In this document: positions 40,778 to 53,068 of the stretch, piece by piece | Layout: every line of letters starts with the position of its first letter | Position numbering within the stretch: the first letter of the stretch is position 1 | DNA from: Rhipicephalus microplus | Taxonomy: Eukaryota > Arthropoda > Arachnida > Ixodida > Ixodidae | Length of the DNA: 64,000 bases | Reading direction: 5' to 3' | Assembly (NCBI RefSeq): GCF_043290135.1 | Contig: NC_134707.1 | Location: 142,787,319-142,851,318 of the forward strand | The notes under the pieces: model-generated | What the model was told of the DNA's origin: nothing | Databases searched by the model: none | The model's input: the letters and a program-made list of their open reading frames with translations, nothing else | Made by a program: the position numbers and the translations under genes

Positions 40778-42400
40778 CACCTATAAATTCCACAACTTGA
40801 AACTCCACAACTAGAAACTCCACAACTAGAAACTCTGCTACTCTAAACTCCTCAACTAGAAACTCCACAACTATAAACTCTGCAACTAGAAACTCCGCAA
40901 CTAGAAACTCTGCAACTAGAAACTCCGCAACTAGAAACTCCACAGCTAGAAACCCCACAACTATAAACTTCACAACTAGAAACTCAACAACTAGAGACTG
41001 CACAACTTGAAACTCCACAACTAGAAAACTCCGCAACTAGAAACTCTGCAACTACATACTCCGCAACTAGAAACTCCACAGCTAGAAACTCCACAACTAG
41101 ATAATCCACAACTACAAATTCCACAACTAGAAACTCCACAACTGGAAACTCCGCAACTAGAAACTCTGCAACTACAAACTTTACAGTTAGAAACTCCACA
41201 ACTTGAGACTTCGCAAATAAAAACTCGTCAACTGGAAACTCAACCACTAGAAACTCCAAAGCTAGAAACTCCACAACTACAAACTCCACAACTTGAAACG
41301 CGACAAATAGATACTCCACAACTTGAAACACCACAACTAGATACTCCAAAACTACAAATTCTGCAACTAGAAACTCCACAACTAGAAACTCCGCAACTAG
41401 AAACTCCCCAACTAAAAACTCCACAACTAGAAACTCCGCAACTAGAAACTCCCCAACTAAAAACTCCACAACTAGAGTCTCTGCAACTATAAACTGCGCA
41501 ACTAGAAACTCTGCAACTACAAACTCCACAACTAGAAACTTCACAGCTAGAAACCCCACAACTATAAACTTCACAACTAGCAACTCAACAACTATAGGCT
41601 GCACAACTAGAGACTCCGCAACTAGAAACTCCACAGCTAGTAACTCCGCAACTCGAAACTCCACAACTTAAAATTCCGCCACTAGAATCTCCACAACTAG
41701 AAAAATCCACAACTAGAAACTCTGCCACTAGAAACTCCACAACTAGAAACTCCACAGCTAGAAACTCCACAACTTGAAACACCACAACTAGATACTCCAC
41801 AACTACAAATTCCACAACTAGAAATTCCACAACTTGAAACTCCACAGCTAGAAAGTCCACAACTAGAAACTCTGCAACTAGAAACTCCGCAACTAGAAAC
41901 TCCACAACTACAAACTCCACAACTAGAAACTCCCCAACTTGAAACTCCACAACTTGAAACTCCGCAACTAGAAACTCCGCAACTAGAAACTCCACAACTA
42001 GAAAACTCGGCAACGTGAAACTCTGCAACTAGAAACTCCGCAACTAGAAACTCCACAGCTAGAAACTTAACTACTTGAAACACCACAACTAGATACTCCA
42101 CAACTACGAATTCCACAACTAGAAGCTCCGCAACTAGAATTTTCACAGCTAGAAACTCCACAACTTGAAACACCACAACTAGATACTCCACAACTACAAA
42201 TTCCACAACTAGAAACTCCACAACTGGAAACTCCGCAACTAGAAACTCTGCAGCTAGAAACTTTACAGCTAGAAACTTTACAGCTAGAAACTCCACAACT
42301 TGAGACTTCGCGAATAGAAACTCGTCAACTGGAAACTCAACCACTAGAATCTCCACAGCAAGAAACTCCACAACTAGACACTCAACAACTAGAAACTCCA
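40778..42400 (+). repeat. 1.80-kb tandem duplication, copy 2 (180 bp shorter)
   Basis: Partner of 38975-40777. The missing part, near 41895, is exactly 180 bp by offset, or 12 unit lengths, so the deletion kept the unit phase. The lost material is present again at 43.9-44.08 kb in a further relative, which supports deletion in this copy rather than gain in copy 1. Confidence 0.85.
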
Positions 42401-43750
42401 CACCTATAAATTCCACAACTTGAAATTCCGCATTTAAAACTCCACAACTAGAAACTCCGCAACTAGAAACTCTGCAACTCGAAACTCTCCAACTAGAAAC
42501 TCCACAACTAGTAACTCTGCAACTAGAAACTCCGCAACTAGAAACTCTGCAACTAGAAACTCCGCAACTAGAAACTCCACAGCTAGAAACCCCACAACAA
42601 TAAACTTCACAACTAGAAACTCAACAACTAGAGACTGCACAACTAGAAACTCCACAACTAGAAAACTCCGTAGCTAGAAACTCTGCAACTACATACTCCG
42701 CAACTAGAAACTAAACAGCTAGAAACTCCACAACTAGATAATCCACAACTACAAATTCCACAACTAGAAACTCCACAACTGGAAACTCCGCAACTAGAAA
42801 CTCTGCAACTACAAACATTACAGTTAGAAACTCCACAACTTGAGACTTTGTAAATAGAAACTCGTCAATTGGAAACTCAACCACTAGAAACTCCACAGCT
42901 AGAAACTCCACAACTTGAAACCCGACAAATAGATACTCCACAACTTGAAACACCACAACTAGATACTCCACAACTAGAAACTCCGCAACTAGAAACTGTG
43001 CAACTAGAAACTGCGCAACTAGAAACTCCACAACTAGAATCTCTGCAACTAGAAACTCCGCAACTATAAACCCGACAACTAGAAATTCAACAACTAGAAA
43101 CTCCACACCTTTAAATTCCTCAACTTGAGACTCCACAACTAGAAACTTCGCAACTAGAAACTTCACAAATAGACAATCCACAACTAGAAACTCCACAACT
43201 AGAGACTCCACAACTAGGAACTCCACAAATTGAGACTCCACAACTAGAAACTACACAGATTGAAACTCCACAACTTGAAACTCCACTACCAGAAACTCCG
43301 CAACTAGAAACTCCGCAACTAAAAACTCAACAACTAGAAAATCCACAACTAGAAACTCCACAACCACAGACTCCCCAACTAGAAACTCTGCAACTAGAAA
43401 CTCCAAAACTAGAAACTCTGCAACTACAAACTCCACAACTAGAAAACGCCGCAACTAGAAACTCTGCAACTAGAAACTGCGCAACTATACACTCCACAGC
43501 TAGAAATTCCACAACTTGAGATTTCGCAACTAGAAACTTGGCAACTAGAATCTCCACAACTAGAAACTCTGCAACTAGAAACTTCGCAACTACAAACTCC
43601 GCAACCTGAAACCCACAGCTAGAAACTCCACAACTTGACACTTCGCAAATAGAAACTCGTCAACTAGAAACTCAACAACTAGAAACTCCACAGCTAGAAA
43701 CTCCACAACTAGAGACTCCACAACTAGAAACTCCACCACTAGAAATTCCA
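41905..43750 (+). repeat. 2.18-kb higher-order repeat, copy 1
   Basis: Matches 44081-45941 at an offset of 2176, rising to 2191 after one extra unit in copy 2. Shared markers: AAACTCGGCAACGTGAAAC, GCATTTAAAACTCC, TCCGTAGCTAG, TTTGTAAATAG, CACACCTTTAAATTCC and CGCCGCAACTAG. Copy 1 has the private unit CTAAACAGCTAG near 42712. Confidence 0.8.
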
Positions 43751-44080
43751 CAGCTAGAAACTCCACAACTTGAAACACCACAACTAGATACTCCACAACT
43801 ACAAATTCCACAACTAGAAATTCCACAACTTGAAACTCCACAGCTAGAAAGTCCACAACTAGAAACTCTGCAACTAGAAACTCCGCAACTAGAAACTCCA
43901 CAGCTAGAAAATCCACCACTAGAAACTCCACAACTAACAACTCCACAACTACAGACTCCGCAACTAGAAAACTCCGCCACAAGAAACTCCCAACTAGACA
44001 CTCTGCAACTAGGAACTCTACAACTTCAAAATCCACAACTAGAAACTCCACAATTTGAAACTCCGCAACTAGATACTCCA

Positions 44081-45941
44081 CAACTACAAACTCCACAACT
44101 AGAAACTCCCCAACTTGAAACTCCACAACTTGAAACTCCGCAACTAGAAACTCCGCAACTAGAAACTCCACAACTAGAAAACTCGGCAACGTGAAACTCT
44201 GCAACTAGAAACTCCGCAACTAGAAACTCCACAGCTAGAAACTTAACTACTTGAAACACCACAACTAGATACTCCACAACTACGAATTCCACAACTAGAA
44301 GCTCTGCAACTAGAATTTTCACAGCTAGAAACTCCACAACTTGAAACACCACAACTAGATACTCCACAACTACAAATTCCACAACTAGAAACTCCACAAC
44401 TGGAAACTCCGCAACTAGAAACTCTGCAGCTAGAAACTTTACAGCTAGAAACTTTACAGCTAGAAACTCCACAACTTGAGACTTCGCGAATAGAAACTCG
44501 TCATCTGGAAACTCAACCACTAGAATCTCCACAGCTAGAAACTCCACAACTAGACACTCAACAACTAGAAACTCCACACCTATAAATTCCACAACTTGAA
44601 ATTCCGCATTTAAAACTCCACAACTAGAAACTCCGCAACTAGAAACTCTGCAACTCGAAACTCTCCAACTAGAAACTCCACAACTAGTAACTCTGCAACT
44701 AGAAACTCCGCAACTAGAAACTCTGCAACTAGAAACTCCGCAACTAGAAACTCCACAGCTAGAAACCCCACAACAATAAACTTCACAACTAGAAACTCAA
44801 CAACTAGAGACTGCACAACTAGAAACTCCACAACTAGAAAACTCCGTAGCTAGAAACTCTGCAACTACATACTCCGCAACTAGAAACTCCACAGCTAGAA
44901 ACTCCACAACTAGATAATCCACAACTACAAATTCCACAACTAGAAACTCCACAACTGGAAACTCCGCAACTAGAAACTCTGCAACTACAAACATTACAGT
45001 TAGAAACTCCACAACTTGAGACTTTGTAAATAGAAACTCGTCAATTGAAAACTCAACCACTAGAAACTCCACAGCTAGAAACTCCACAACTAGAAACTCC
45101 ACAACTTGAAACCCGACAAATAGATACTCCACAACTTGAAACACCGCAACTAGATACTCCACAACTAGAAACTCCGCAACTAGAAACTGTGCAACTAGAA
45201 ACTGCGCAACTAGAAACTCCACAACTAGAATCTCTGCAACTAGAAACTCCGCAACTCTAAACCCGACAACTAGAAAGTCAACAACTAGAAACTCCACACC
45301 TTTAAATTCCTCAACTTGAGACTCCACAACTAGAAACTTCGCAACTAGAAACTTCACAAATAGACAATCCACAACTAGAAACTCCACAACTAGAGACTCC
45401 ACAACTAGGAACTCCACAAATTGAGACTCCACAACTAGAAACTACACAGATTGAAACTCCACAACTTGAAACTCCACTACCAGAAACTCCGCAACTAGAA
45501 ACTCCGCAACTAAAAACTCAACAACTAGAAAATCCACAACTAGAAACTCCACAACCACAGACTCCACAACTAGAAACTCTGCAACTAGAAACTCCAAAAC
45601 TAGAAACTCTGCAACTACAAACTCCACAACTAGAAAACGCCGCAACTAGAAACTCTGCAACTAGAAACTGCGCAACTATAAACTCCACAGCTAGAAATTC
45701 CACAACTTGAGATTTCGCAACTAGAAACTTGGCAACTAGAATCTCCACAACTAGAAACTCTGCAACTAGAAACTTCGCAACTACAAACTCCGCAACCTGA
45801 AACCCACAGCTAGAAACTCCACAACTTGACACTTCGCAAATAGAAACTCGTCAACTAGAAACTCAACAACTAGAAACTCCAAAGCTAGAAACTCTACAAC
45901 TAGAGACTCCACAACTAGAAACTCCACCACTAGAAATTCCA
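44081..45941 (+). repeat. 2.18-kb higher-order repeat, copy 2
   Basis: Partner of 41905-43750 and the left part of the 4.5-kb duplication, so it recurs a third time at about 48578-50438. The match stops where this copy goes on to CACAACTATGAACCTC while copy 1 continues CACAGCTAGAAACTCC. Confidence 0.8.
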
Positions 45942-46320
45942 CAACTATGAACCTCACAACTAGAAACTCCGCAACTAGAAACTCCGCAACTGGAAACTCC
46001 ACAGCCAGAAACTCGACAACTAGAAACTCCACATCTAGTAACTCCACAATAACAAACTCTGCAACTAGAAACTCCACAACTAGAAATTCCACAACTTGAG
46101 ACTCAACAACTAGAGGCTCCTCAACTAAAAGCTCCACAACTAGAAACTCCACAACTAGAAACTCCGCAACTAGAAACCCGACAACTAGAAAATCAATAAC
46201 TAGAAACCACACAACTATAAAGTACACAACTACAAACACAACAACTAGAGACTGCACAACTTGAGACTCCGCAACTAGAAACTCCACAGCTAGAAACTCC
46301 TCAACTTGAAACTCTGCAAC

Positions 46321-46560
46321 TCCAAACTCTGCAAATAGAAAATCCACAACTATAAACTGAAGTAGAAACTCCCCAACTAGAAACTCCCCAACAAGAAACT
46401 CCACAACTATAAACTCCACAGCTAGAAACTCCACAACTAGAGACTGCACAACTTGAGAGTTTGCAGTTAGAAACTCCTCAGATAGAAACTACACAACTAG
46501 AAACTGCACGACTAGAGATTCCATAAGTAGAAACTCCACAGCTAGAATTTCCGCAACTAG
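46321..46560 (+). repeat. Long-range conserved block, first copy in family B
   Basis: Counterpart of 2761-3000. Differences seen include ACTCCACAGC for ACTCCCCAGC, CACAACTAG for CACAAATAG and TTGAGAGTTTGC for TTGAGACTTTGC. It lies inside the 4.5-kb duplication and so is repeated again at 50818-51057. A weaker relative of its right half (TTTGCATTTAG, CCATAAGTAG) is present at about 53.83-53.92 kb. Confidence 0.85.
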
Positions 46561-48571
46561 AAACCCCACAACTAGAAACACCACAACTAGGAACTCTGCA
46601 ACTAGAAAATCTACAACTAGAAACTCGAAAACTAAAAACTCCAACTAGAGACTCCACAACTAGGAACTCCCCAAATTGATAATCCACAACTAGAAACTCC
46701 ACAGATTGATACTCCACAACTTGAAACTCCACAACCAGAAACTCCGCAACTAGAAACTCCGCAACTAAAAATTCCACAACTAGAAACTCCACAAGTAGAA
46801 ACTCCACAACTAGAAACTCCGCAACTAGAAACCCGATCACTAGAAACTCCACACCTAGAAACTCTGCAACTAGAAACTCCGCAACTAGAAACTCCACAGC
46901 TAGAAAATCCACCCCTATAAACTCCACAACTACAGACACCGCAACTAGAAAACTCCGCAACTAGGAACTCCCAACTAGAAACTCCGCAACTAGAAACTTC
47001 GAAACTAGAAACTCCACAGCTAGAAAATCCACAACTTGAGACGTCGCAACTAGAAACTCGGCAACTAGAAACCCAACAACCAGAAACTCCACAACTAGAA
47101 ACTCCACAACTAGAAACTCCACAACTTAAAACTCAACAAATAGATACTCCACAACTACGGACTCCACAACTTGAAACTCCGCAACTACACACTCCACAAC
47201 TACAAACTCCAAAACTTGAAACCCCACAACTAGAGACTCCAGAATTGGACACTCCACTACTAGAAACTCCACAAATATGAACCTCACAACTAGAAACTTC
47301 ACAACTAGATACTCCGCAACCAGAAACTCCGCAACTAAAAACTCCACAACTAGAAACTCCACAATTAGAAACTCCACAACTAGAAACTCCAAAACTAGAA
47401 ACTCTGCAACTAGATACTCCGCAACTAGAAACTCCACAGCTAGAAACTCCACAACTTGAAACACCATAACTAGATACTCCACAACTACAAATTCCACAAC
47501 TAGAAACTCCACAACTGGAAACTCCGCAACTAGAAACTCCTCAGCTAGAAACTGTACAGCTAGAAACTCCACAACTTGGGACTTCGTGAATAAAAAGTTC
47601 TCAACTGGAAACTCAACCACTAGAAACTCCACAGCTAGAAACTCCACAACTAGACACTCAACAACTAGAAACTCCACACCTATAAATTCCACAACTTGAA
47701 ACTCCGCAACTAAAACTCCACAACTAGAAACTCCACAACTATAAACTCTGCAACTCGAAACTCTCCAACTAGAAACTCCACAACTAGAAACTCTGCAACT
47801 AAAAACTCCGCAACTAGAAACTCTGCAACTAGAAACTCCGCAACTAGAAACTCCACAGCTAGAAACCCCACAACAATAAACTTCACAACTAGAAACTCAA
47901 CAACTAGAGACTGCACAACTAGAAACTCCACAACTAGAAAACTCCGCAACTAGAAACTCTGCAAGTACATACTCCGCAACTAGAAACTCCACAGCTAGAA
48001 ACTCCACAACTAGATAATCCACAACTACAAATTCCACAACTAGAAACTCCACAGCTAGCAACTCCACAACTAGAAACTCCACAACTTGAAACCCGACAAA
48101 TAGATACTCCACAACTTGAAACACCACAACTAGATACTCCACAACTACAAATTCCGCAACTAGAAACTCCACAGCTCGAAACTCCCCAACTAGAAACTCC
48201 ACAACTAGAATCTCTGCAACTAGAAACTCCGCACCTAGAAACTGTGCATCTAGAAACTCCGCAACTAGAAACTCCACAGCTAGGAACCCCACAACTATAA
48301 ACTTCACAACTAGCAACTCAACAACTATAGACTGCACAACTAGAGACTCCGCAACTAGAAACTCCACAGCCAGTAACTCCGCAACTAGAAACTCCACAAC
48401 TTGAAACTCCGCCACAAGAATCTCCACAACTAGAAAACTCCGCAACTAGAAACTCTGCAACTAGATACTCCGCAACTAGAAAATCCACAGCTAGAAAGTC
48501 CACAACTTGAAACACCACAACTAGATACTCCACAACTACAAATTCCACAGCTAGAAACTCCACAACTGGAA

Positions 48572-51500
48572 CCTCCACAACTACAAACTCCACAACTAGA
48601 AACTCCCCAACTTGAAACTCCACAACTTGAAACTCCGCAACTAGAAACTCCGCAACTAGAAACTCCACAACTAGAAAACTCGGCAACGTGAAACTCTGCA
48701 ACTAGAAACTCCGCAACTAGAAACTCCACAGCTAGAAACTTAACTACTTGAAACACCACAACTAGATACTCCACAACTACGAATTCCACAACTAGAAGCT
48801 CTGCAACTAGAATTTTCACAGCTAGAAACTCCACAACTTGAAACACCACAACTAGATACTCCACAACTACAAATTCCACAACTAGAAACTCCACAACTGG
48901 AAACTCCGCAACTAGAAACTCTGCAGCTAGAAACTTTACAGCTAGAAACTTTACAGCTAGAAACTCCACAACTTGAGACTTCGCGAATAGAAACTCGTCA
49001 TCTGGAAACTCAACCACTAGAATCTCCACAGCTAGAAACTCCACAACTAGACACTCAACAACTAGAAACTCCACACCTATAAATTCCACAACTTGAAATT
49101 CCGCATTTAAAACTCCACAACTAGAAACTCCGCAACTAGAAACTCTGCAACTCGAAACTCTCCAACTAGAAACTCCACAACTAGTAACTCTGCAACTAGA
49201 AACTCCGCAACTAGAAACTCTGCAACTAGAAACTCCGCAACTAGAAACTCCACAGCTAGAAACCCCACAACAATAAACTTCACAACTAGAAACTCAACAA
49301 CTAGAGACTGCACAACTAGAAACTCCACAACTAGAAAACTCCGTAGCTAGAAACTCTGCAACTACATACTCCGCAACTAGAAACTCCACAGCTAGAAACT
49401 CCACAACTAGATAATCCACAACTACAAATTTCACAACTAGAAACTCCACAACTGGAAACTCCGCAACTAGAAACTCTGCAACTACAAACATTACAGTTAG
49501 AAACTCCACAACTTGAGACTTTGTAAATAGAAACTCGTCAATTGAAAACTCAACCACTTGAAACTCCACAGCTAGAAACTCCACAACTAGAAACTCCACA
49601 ACTTGAAACCCGACAAATAGATACTCCACAACTTGAAACACCGCAACTAGATACTCCACAACTAGAAACTCCGCAACTAGAAACTGTGCAACTAGAAACT
49701 GCGCAACTAGAAACTCCACAACTAGAATCTCTGCAACTAGAAACTCCGCAACTCTAAACCCGACAACTAGAAAGTCAACAACTAGAAACTCCACACCTTT
49801 AAATTCCTCAACTTGAGACTCCACAACTAGAAACTTCGCAACTAGAAACTTCACAAATAGACAATCCACAACTAGAAACTCCACAACTAGAGACTCCACA
49901 ACTAGGAACTCCACAAATTGAGACTCCACAACTAGAAACTACACAGATTGAAACTCCACAACTTGAAACTCCACTACCAGAAACTCCGCAACTAGAAACT
50001 CCGCAACTAAAAACTCAACAACTAGAAAATCCACAACTAGAAACTCCACAACCACAGACTCCCCAACTAGAAACTCTGCAACTAGAAACTCCAAAACTAG
50101 AAACTCTGCAACTACAAACTCCACAACTAGAAAACGCCGCAACTAGAAACTCTGCAACTAGAAACTGCGCAACTATAAACTCCGCAGCTAGAAATTCCAC
50201 AACTTGAGATTTCGCAACTAGAAACTTGGCAACTAGAATCTCCACAACTAGAAACTCTGCAACTAGAAACTTCGCAACTACAAACTCCGCAACCTGAAAC
50301 CCACAGCTAGAAACTCCACAACTTGACACTTCGCAAATAGAAACTCGTCAACTAGAAACTCAACAACTAGAAACTCCAAAGCTAGAAACTCTACAACTAG
50401 AGACTCCACAACTAGAAACTCCACCACTAGAAATTCCACAACTATGAACCTCACAACTAGAAACTCCGCAACTAGAAACTCCGCAACTGGAAACTCCACA
50501 GCCAGAAACTCGACAACTAGAAACTCCACATCTAGTAACTCCACAATAACAAACTCTGCAACTAGAAACTCCACAACTAGAAATTCCACAACTTGAGACT
50601 CAACAACTAGAGGCTCCTCAACTAAAAGCTCCACAACTAGAAACTCCACAACTAGAAACTCCGCAACTAGAAACCCGACAACTAGAAAATCAATAACTAG
50701 AAACCACACAACTATAAAGTACACAACTACAAACACAACAACTAGAGACTGCACAACTTGAGACTCCGCAACTAGAAACTCCACAGCTAGAAACTCCTCA
50801 ACTTGAAACTCTGCAACTCCAAACTCTGCAAATAGAAAATCCACAACTATAAACTGAAGTAGAAACTCCCCAACTAGAAACTCCCCAACAAGAAACTCCA
50901 CAACTATAAACTCCACAGCTAGAAACTCCACAACTAGAGACTGCACAACTTGAGAGTTTGCAGTTAGAAACTCCTCAGATAGAAACTACACAACTAGAAA
51001 CTGCACGACTAGAGATTCCATAAGTAGAAACTCCACAGCTAGAATTTCCGCAACTAGAAACCCCACAACTAGAAACACCACAACTAGGAACTCTGCAACT
51101 AGAAAATCTACAACTAGAAACTCGAAAACTAAAAACTCCAACTAGAGACTCCACAACTAGGAACTCCCCAAATTGATAATCCACAACTAGAAACTCCACA
51201 GATTGATACTCCACAACTTGAAACTCCACAACCAGAAACTCCGCAACTAGAAACTCCGCAACTAAAAATTCCACAACTAGAAACTCCACAAGTAGAAACT
51301 CCACAACTAGAAACTCCGCAACTAGAAACCCGATCACTAGAAACTCCACACCTAGAAACTCTGCAACTAGAAACTCCGCAACTAGAAACTCCACAGCTAG
51401 AAAATCCACCCCTATAAACTCCACAACTACAGACACCGCAACTAGAAAACTCCGCAACTAGGAACTCCCAACTAGAAACTCCGCAACTAGAAACTTCGAA

Positions 51501-53068
51501 ACTAGAAACTCCACAGCTAGAAAATCCACAACTTGAGACGTCGCAACTAGAAACTCGGCAACTAGAAACCCAACAACCAGAAACTCCACAACTAGAAACT
51601 CCACAACTAGAAACTCCACAACTTAAAACTCAACAAATAGATACTCCACAACTACGGACTCCACAACTTGAAACTCCGCAACTACACACTCCACAACTAC
51701 AAACTCCAAAACTTGAAACCCCACAACTAGAGACTCCAGAATTGGACACTCCACAACTAGAAACTCCACAAATATGAACCTCACAACTAGAAACTTCACA
51801 ACTAGATACTCCGCAACCAGAAACTCCGCAACTAAAAACTCCACAACTAGAAACTCCACAATTAGAAACTCCACAACTAGAAACTCCAAAACTAGAAACT
51901 CTGCAACTAGATACTCCGCAACTAGAAACTCCACAGCTAGAAACTCCACAACTTGAAACACCATAACTAGATACTCCACAACTACAAATTCCACAACTAG
52001 AAACTCCACAACTGGAAACTCCGCAACTAGAAACTCCTCAGCTAGAAACTGTACAGCTAGAAACTCCACAACTTGGGACTTCGTGAATAAAAAGTTCTCA
52101 ACTGGAAACTCAACCACTAGAAACTCCACAGCTAGAAACTCCACAACTAGACACTCAACAACTAGAAACTCCACACCTATAAATTCCACAACTTGAAACT
52201 CCGCAACTAAAACTCCACAACTAGAAACTCCACAACTATAAACTCTGCAACTCGAAACTCTCCAACTAGAAACTCCACAACTAGAAACTCTGCAACTAAA
52301 AACTCCGCAACTAGAAACTCTGCAACTAGAAACTCCGCAACTAGAAACTCCACAGCTAGAAACCCCACAACAATAAACTTCACAACTAGAAACTCAACAA
52401 CTAGAGACTGCACAACTAGAAACTCCACAACTAGAAAACTCCGCAACTAGAAACTCTGCAAGTACATACTCCGCAACTAGAAACTCCACAGCTAGAAACT
52501 CCACAACTAGATAATCCACAACTACAAATTCCACAACTAGAAACTCCACAGCTAGCAACTCCACAACTAGAAACTCCACAACTTGAAACCCGACAAATAG
52601 ATACTCCACAACTTGAAACACCACAACTAGATACTCCACAACTACAAATTCCGCAACTAGAAACTCCACAGCTCGAAACTCCCCAACTAGAAACTCCACA
52701 ACTAGAATCTCTGCAACTAGAAACTCCGCACCTAGAAACTGTGCATCTAGAAACTCCGCAACTAGAAACTCCACAGCTAGGAACCCCACAACTATAAACT
52801 TCACAACTAGCAACTCAACAACTATAGACTGCACAACTAGAGACTCCGCAACTAGAAACTCCACAGCTAGTAACTCCGCAACTAGAAACTCCACAACTTG
52901 AAACTCCGCCACAAGAATCTCCACAACTAGAAAACTCCGCAACTAGAAACTCTGCAACTAGATACTCCGCAACTAGAAAATCCACAGCTAGAAAGTCCAC
53001 AACTTGAAACACCACAACTAGATACTCCACAACTACAAATTCCACAGCTAGAAACTCCACAACTGGAA
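48572..53068 (+). repeat. 4.50-kb tandem duplication P4, copy 2
   Basis: Adjacent second copy. The breakpoint falls near CTCCACAACTGGAA: copy 1 ends there and continues CCTCCACAACTACAAACTCC into copy 2, while copy 2 ends with the same string and continues ACTCCACAACTAGAAACTC at 53069. The offset, 4497, is not a multiple of 15, but this is expected because the block contains 12-, 14- and 16-bp units. Confidence 0.93.
50818..51057 (+). repeat. Long-range conserved block, second copy in family B
   Basis: Exact positional counterpart of 46321-46560 at an offset of 4497, carried by the 4.5-kb tandem duplication. No separate event is needed to explain it. Confidence 0.85.

Larger units (their letters stand above)
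44075..48571 (+). repeat. 4.50-kb tandem duplication P4, copy 1
   Basis: Matches 48572-53068 at a constant offset of 4497 with no length change that I could find. Differences seen: ACTCCACAACTAG near 45550 against ACTCCCCAACTAG near 50057; CAAATTCCAC near 44929 against CAAATTTCAC near 49426; CCACTAGAAAC near 45057 against CCACTTGAAAC near 49554; CTCCACTACTAG near 47252 against CTCCACAACTAG near 51749; CACAGCCAG near 48364 against CACAGCTAG near 52861. The small number of changes suggests a young event or active homogenisation. Confidence 0.93.
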
